NCBI RefSeq assembly: GCF_910596095.1
Contig: NC_056543.1
Location: 22,330,542 to 22,394,541, forward strand
Direction: 5' to 3'
DNA length: 64,000 bases
Source: Thunnus maccoyii
Lineage: Eukaryota; Chordata; Actinopteri; Scombriformes; Scombridae
The notes under the pieces were generated by a model, which was not told where the DNA came from, searched no databases, and saw only the letters and a list, made by a program, of their open reading frames with translations. Position numbers and translations under genes: made by a program. Positions 61,425-64,000 of the stretch are shown piece after piece (positions within the stretch are counted from its first letter, which is position 1; every line of letters begins with the position of its first letter).

Positions 61425-64000
61425 GCTAGGGCCTGACCCAGCACATTCAGTCCCCTAGGCAGTCTTCCCCTGCCCCTCCATCCCTCACCAATATGAGTAA
61501 TGTTTTTACTCATATTGGAGGTGGGCACTGTAGGACCACATCTTATTACATTACATTAGCTTACATTAGTTTGCTTAGCAATGTTACTTGTTTGTCTTTA
61601 TCCATTCCTTTTTTCCATATGTGCACGGGTTGTCTATTTAAAATCGAGTATCATGTACAGTTTTTTTTGTTCAAAACGATTAACTAAATTAAATTAAATT
61701 AAATTAAATTAAATTAAATCCTAATTTAGTTGGTCAGTGTTTGTGTGAGATAACGTTAACCTTTTGATAGGGTTGGTGTGAGGTAACAGTAACGTAGTGT
61801 TACCAGCTGACCTGAGCTAATGCTTACCTTATACCACACACAATGGCTATAGCTCGCTACACTACACCAAAACTACTCTAACATTGTTCAATTTGAATTT
61901 CATGACACAACAAAAATGATGCAAATTACTGTATAGCTGAACTTGTGCTTTATATGTTTATAAAGCACAAGTTCCTGATGACAGTTTTGACTGAATGGCA
62001 ATAAGGTTTATGTTGTTAGTTAATATCACACCCCCATGACCCCAGCACTGGCTAGCTTATGTTAGCTAGCTAGCAAGATTACATAATGCTAGCATGATTG
62101 ATCCATTTGCTAAAATTGACAAAATCCATACTTAACATCAGAATTGCACACCTCTTTTTTTCTGGGTGCAATTTTGGTGCCCACCTCTGTCTGGCACCCT
62201 AGGCAGCTGCCTATGTCACCTACAGGAAGTGCCCCCTTGGGCAAAGTTATGAGTTAATGAGCCCCTAAACTTGCATTAATTGATTTTATTTGGCCAGTTC
62301 AGGGCAACATAGCACACAACAATCCAACAGACATGGGGTAACATAAGCATTCATTTGGAATTACATTTCTGGCCACCCAAAGAATGCAAATATCCTGTTA
62401 ATTAAGAGATATGTTACTCTTTAAATGTAAAATGTGCCACTATTTTGGCTGTTTGATGATGGGCACGTAGTGTATAATGGGTTTATCAGAGGTTGTTTTT
62501 TTGCTGAAAACCTGGCCTATTACCATGTCTGGAAACAAGGTTGATGAGAGCTGAGAGAGTGAACCAAAACATTATAGTAGCCGCAAAACCAAACAATGTG
62601 ACCTGAAAGATGTTAAAGTGATCCACACAGTCAGGTGATTGTTCTCTGTGGGTACATCACTATGAGCACTCCAGTTATTTTATCCATTGTTAATATAGAT
62701 GATCAGAGTACCTTTAAAAAAATGTGACATCCACAGAAATGTGTGGAAAAGATTCATCAAGTAAAAGCTAACATTTAATACTGGAACAGATTTTTTTCAA
62801 ATGGAAAAAATATATTGTAAAGAAAGGTTTACAAGGTGACAAGTTAGGTGCCGAAACTTAGAGTATCAGATATAAACAGACCAAATTAAACATACAACAT
62901 TGTAATATGTCAATGGTAAGCCTTTCACTACATCTCAGCTAAGTCAAACACCTGGTAAGTCTTGTTATTAAGATATCTCTCAGGGTCATAAAAGAGACTT
63001 TTGTTCACAACTAAGTTTGATTTCCCAACCCAGCTAGATCTGTTATGTTACACAAACCCCACCTGATACAGAACATTTGCTGAGTTTTGCTCCCTATTGT
63101 AGTGCTTCCCAGTGAGGAAGGAGGAAGGAACCAACAGGGGACCCTGAAACGGTGAAAATTTGTTTTCCAAAACAAATGTGTAAGTGGATCTTGGGTTGAG
63201 ATTGTTTTGTTAACAGAAAGATAGACTTTATTTTACTTACTTACTTTCCTTTATAGTTTAGTTTAATTTACTCATAGAATTATATGCACTTTTATACTTT
63301 ATATAAATCTATAGCTGATATAACACAGTTCTGTGCCTGAAAGCATATTGTGTCAACAGACAAAATTAAACTTATTAGCACTTGCTGTAAGCTATATCCT
63401 CCTTTGTAGAGTTACAGAAAATGTATGTCTGATGTATGTCTAGTCCTTTCTACATCTTGGCATTGTGTACTTACCTAGTCCATCCATTATTCTGCTTAAT
63501 GTATTCTGCCCTGCGAAGTGACTCTGGGTTGCATGGATTTTGCCTTGTCATGATAAAATATGACCTGTCTACCCAGCTCAGATGGCTTTGGGGGAAAGCT
63601 GAGAGAAGAGGGAGAGACAGACACAAAGAACTTGATACATTACGACTGAATTGATTTTAGGGACCTTGTAGGTGACACCGCATTCCTTATAACTGCCTAT
63701 TACCCTCTAAAACAGCAGCATATAATTTAAAAAGACAGAGCATGAGCTTTTTCATTTGATTGAATCTGGAATTTCATTTGGGCTGCACACCCCCTGAAAC
63801 CACAGGGTCCTTTATTTGTTTATGGCATCTGTCAAAGACTGAACACAGGGGGAGTCCCAGATATGTTTGTGTGTATACCCTGTAGTCCAGATGTACAGTA
63901 GAAACTCATATAATCTGCAAGGCACTGAGGAAAAAAACAACACTAGCAATGGAGATGTGGACAAAAAGAAAACTCTATGCGCATGCCTGCATGTGCTTTT
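61425..64000. other. Non-coding region upstream of the 61-kb AFF3 exon (probably intronic)
   Basis: Two perfect short hairpins (61488-61518 and 61939-61974) and a repeat-like segment with CCCTAGGCAG motifs (about 61456 and 62207) are visible. The rest to the window edge is AT-rich with no open frame of interest and no recognised exon of AFF3. Confidence 0.5.
61684..61721 (+). repeat. (AAATT)n pentanucleotide repeat
   Basis: About seven copies of an AAATT/TAAAT unit occur in tandem. Confidence 0.95.

Noticed and set aside
1-64000. CRISPR arrays, operons, tRNA or rRNA genes
   Set aside because: Tandem arrays here are microsatellites; no cloverleaf or rRNA sequence was recognised, and the genome is eukaryotic.
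1-64000. LTR retrovirus, Polinton or other capsid-bearing element
   Set aside because: No paired LTRs and no capsid, integrase or envelope signature was seen; the reverse-transcriptase pieces present are of non-LTR (LINE) type.

Overview
The window is nuclear DNA from a teleost fish, most likely a spiny-rayed (percomorph) species. The evidence is compact genes with GT-AG introns, percomorph-style non-autonomous DNA transposons, L2-type LINE tails, many (TG)n microsatellites and vertebrate gene content. No prokaryotic, viral or organellar genes were recognised, and no LTR element or Polinton was seen.

Seven conserved vertebrate genes account for nearly all coding sequence. From left to right they are CREG2 (-, 191-2992), CRACDL/KIAA1211L (-, 6045-11152), MITD1 (-, 16005-19291), MRPL30 (+, 19914-23430), TXNDC9 (-, 25160-27074, with a non-coding first exon near 28.4 kb), REV1 (-, 31263-39753, with a 5' UTR exon at about 41.2-41.5 kb) and AFF3 (-, 46409-61065 and probably beyond the right edge). 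I rebuilt the exons by hand from splice sites, reading phase and family similarity. The phases close exactly for CREG2, MITD1, MRPL30, TXNDC9, REV1 and the visible part of AFF3. CRACDL has one unresolved junction at about 7.06 kb.

The gene set corresponds to human chromosome 2q11.2 (CRACDL, MITD1, MRPL30, TXNDC9, REV1, AFF3, with CREG2 in the same band). TSGA10, LIPT1, LYG1/LYG2 and EIF5B, which lie among these genes in human, are not visible here. MITD1 and MRPL30 are head-to-head with a 622-bp intergenic promoter. MRPL30 and TXNDC9 converge. REV1 and AFF3 are in tandem on the minus strand. The genes are not a pathway: they cover a secreted glycoprotein, an actin regulator, ESCRT-linked cytokinesis, a mitoribosomal protein, a phosducin-like thioredoxin protein, translesion DNA synthesis and a transcription-elongation scaffold.

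Intergenic and intronic DNA is dominated by repeats. They include an 866-bp fold-back element (13118-13983), a hAT-like MITE with a degenerate 8-bp target duplication (3277-3939), at least six copies of one small palindromic family, two other repeat families each present as an opposite-strand pair, a 0.8-kb TIR element in MRPL30 intron 1, a short MITE at 43.1 kb, and several LINE 3' ends. The most useful non-routine observations are a CpG-rich, TATA-containing exon inside AFF3 that splices in frame (a candidate alternative N-terminus), a near-perfect RFX X-box at 44.47 kb with no gene assigned to it, and an expanded linker in REV1. I did not find a clearly new biological system.
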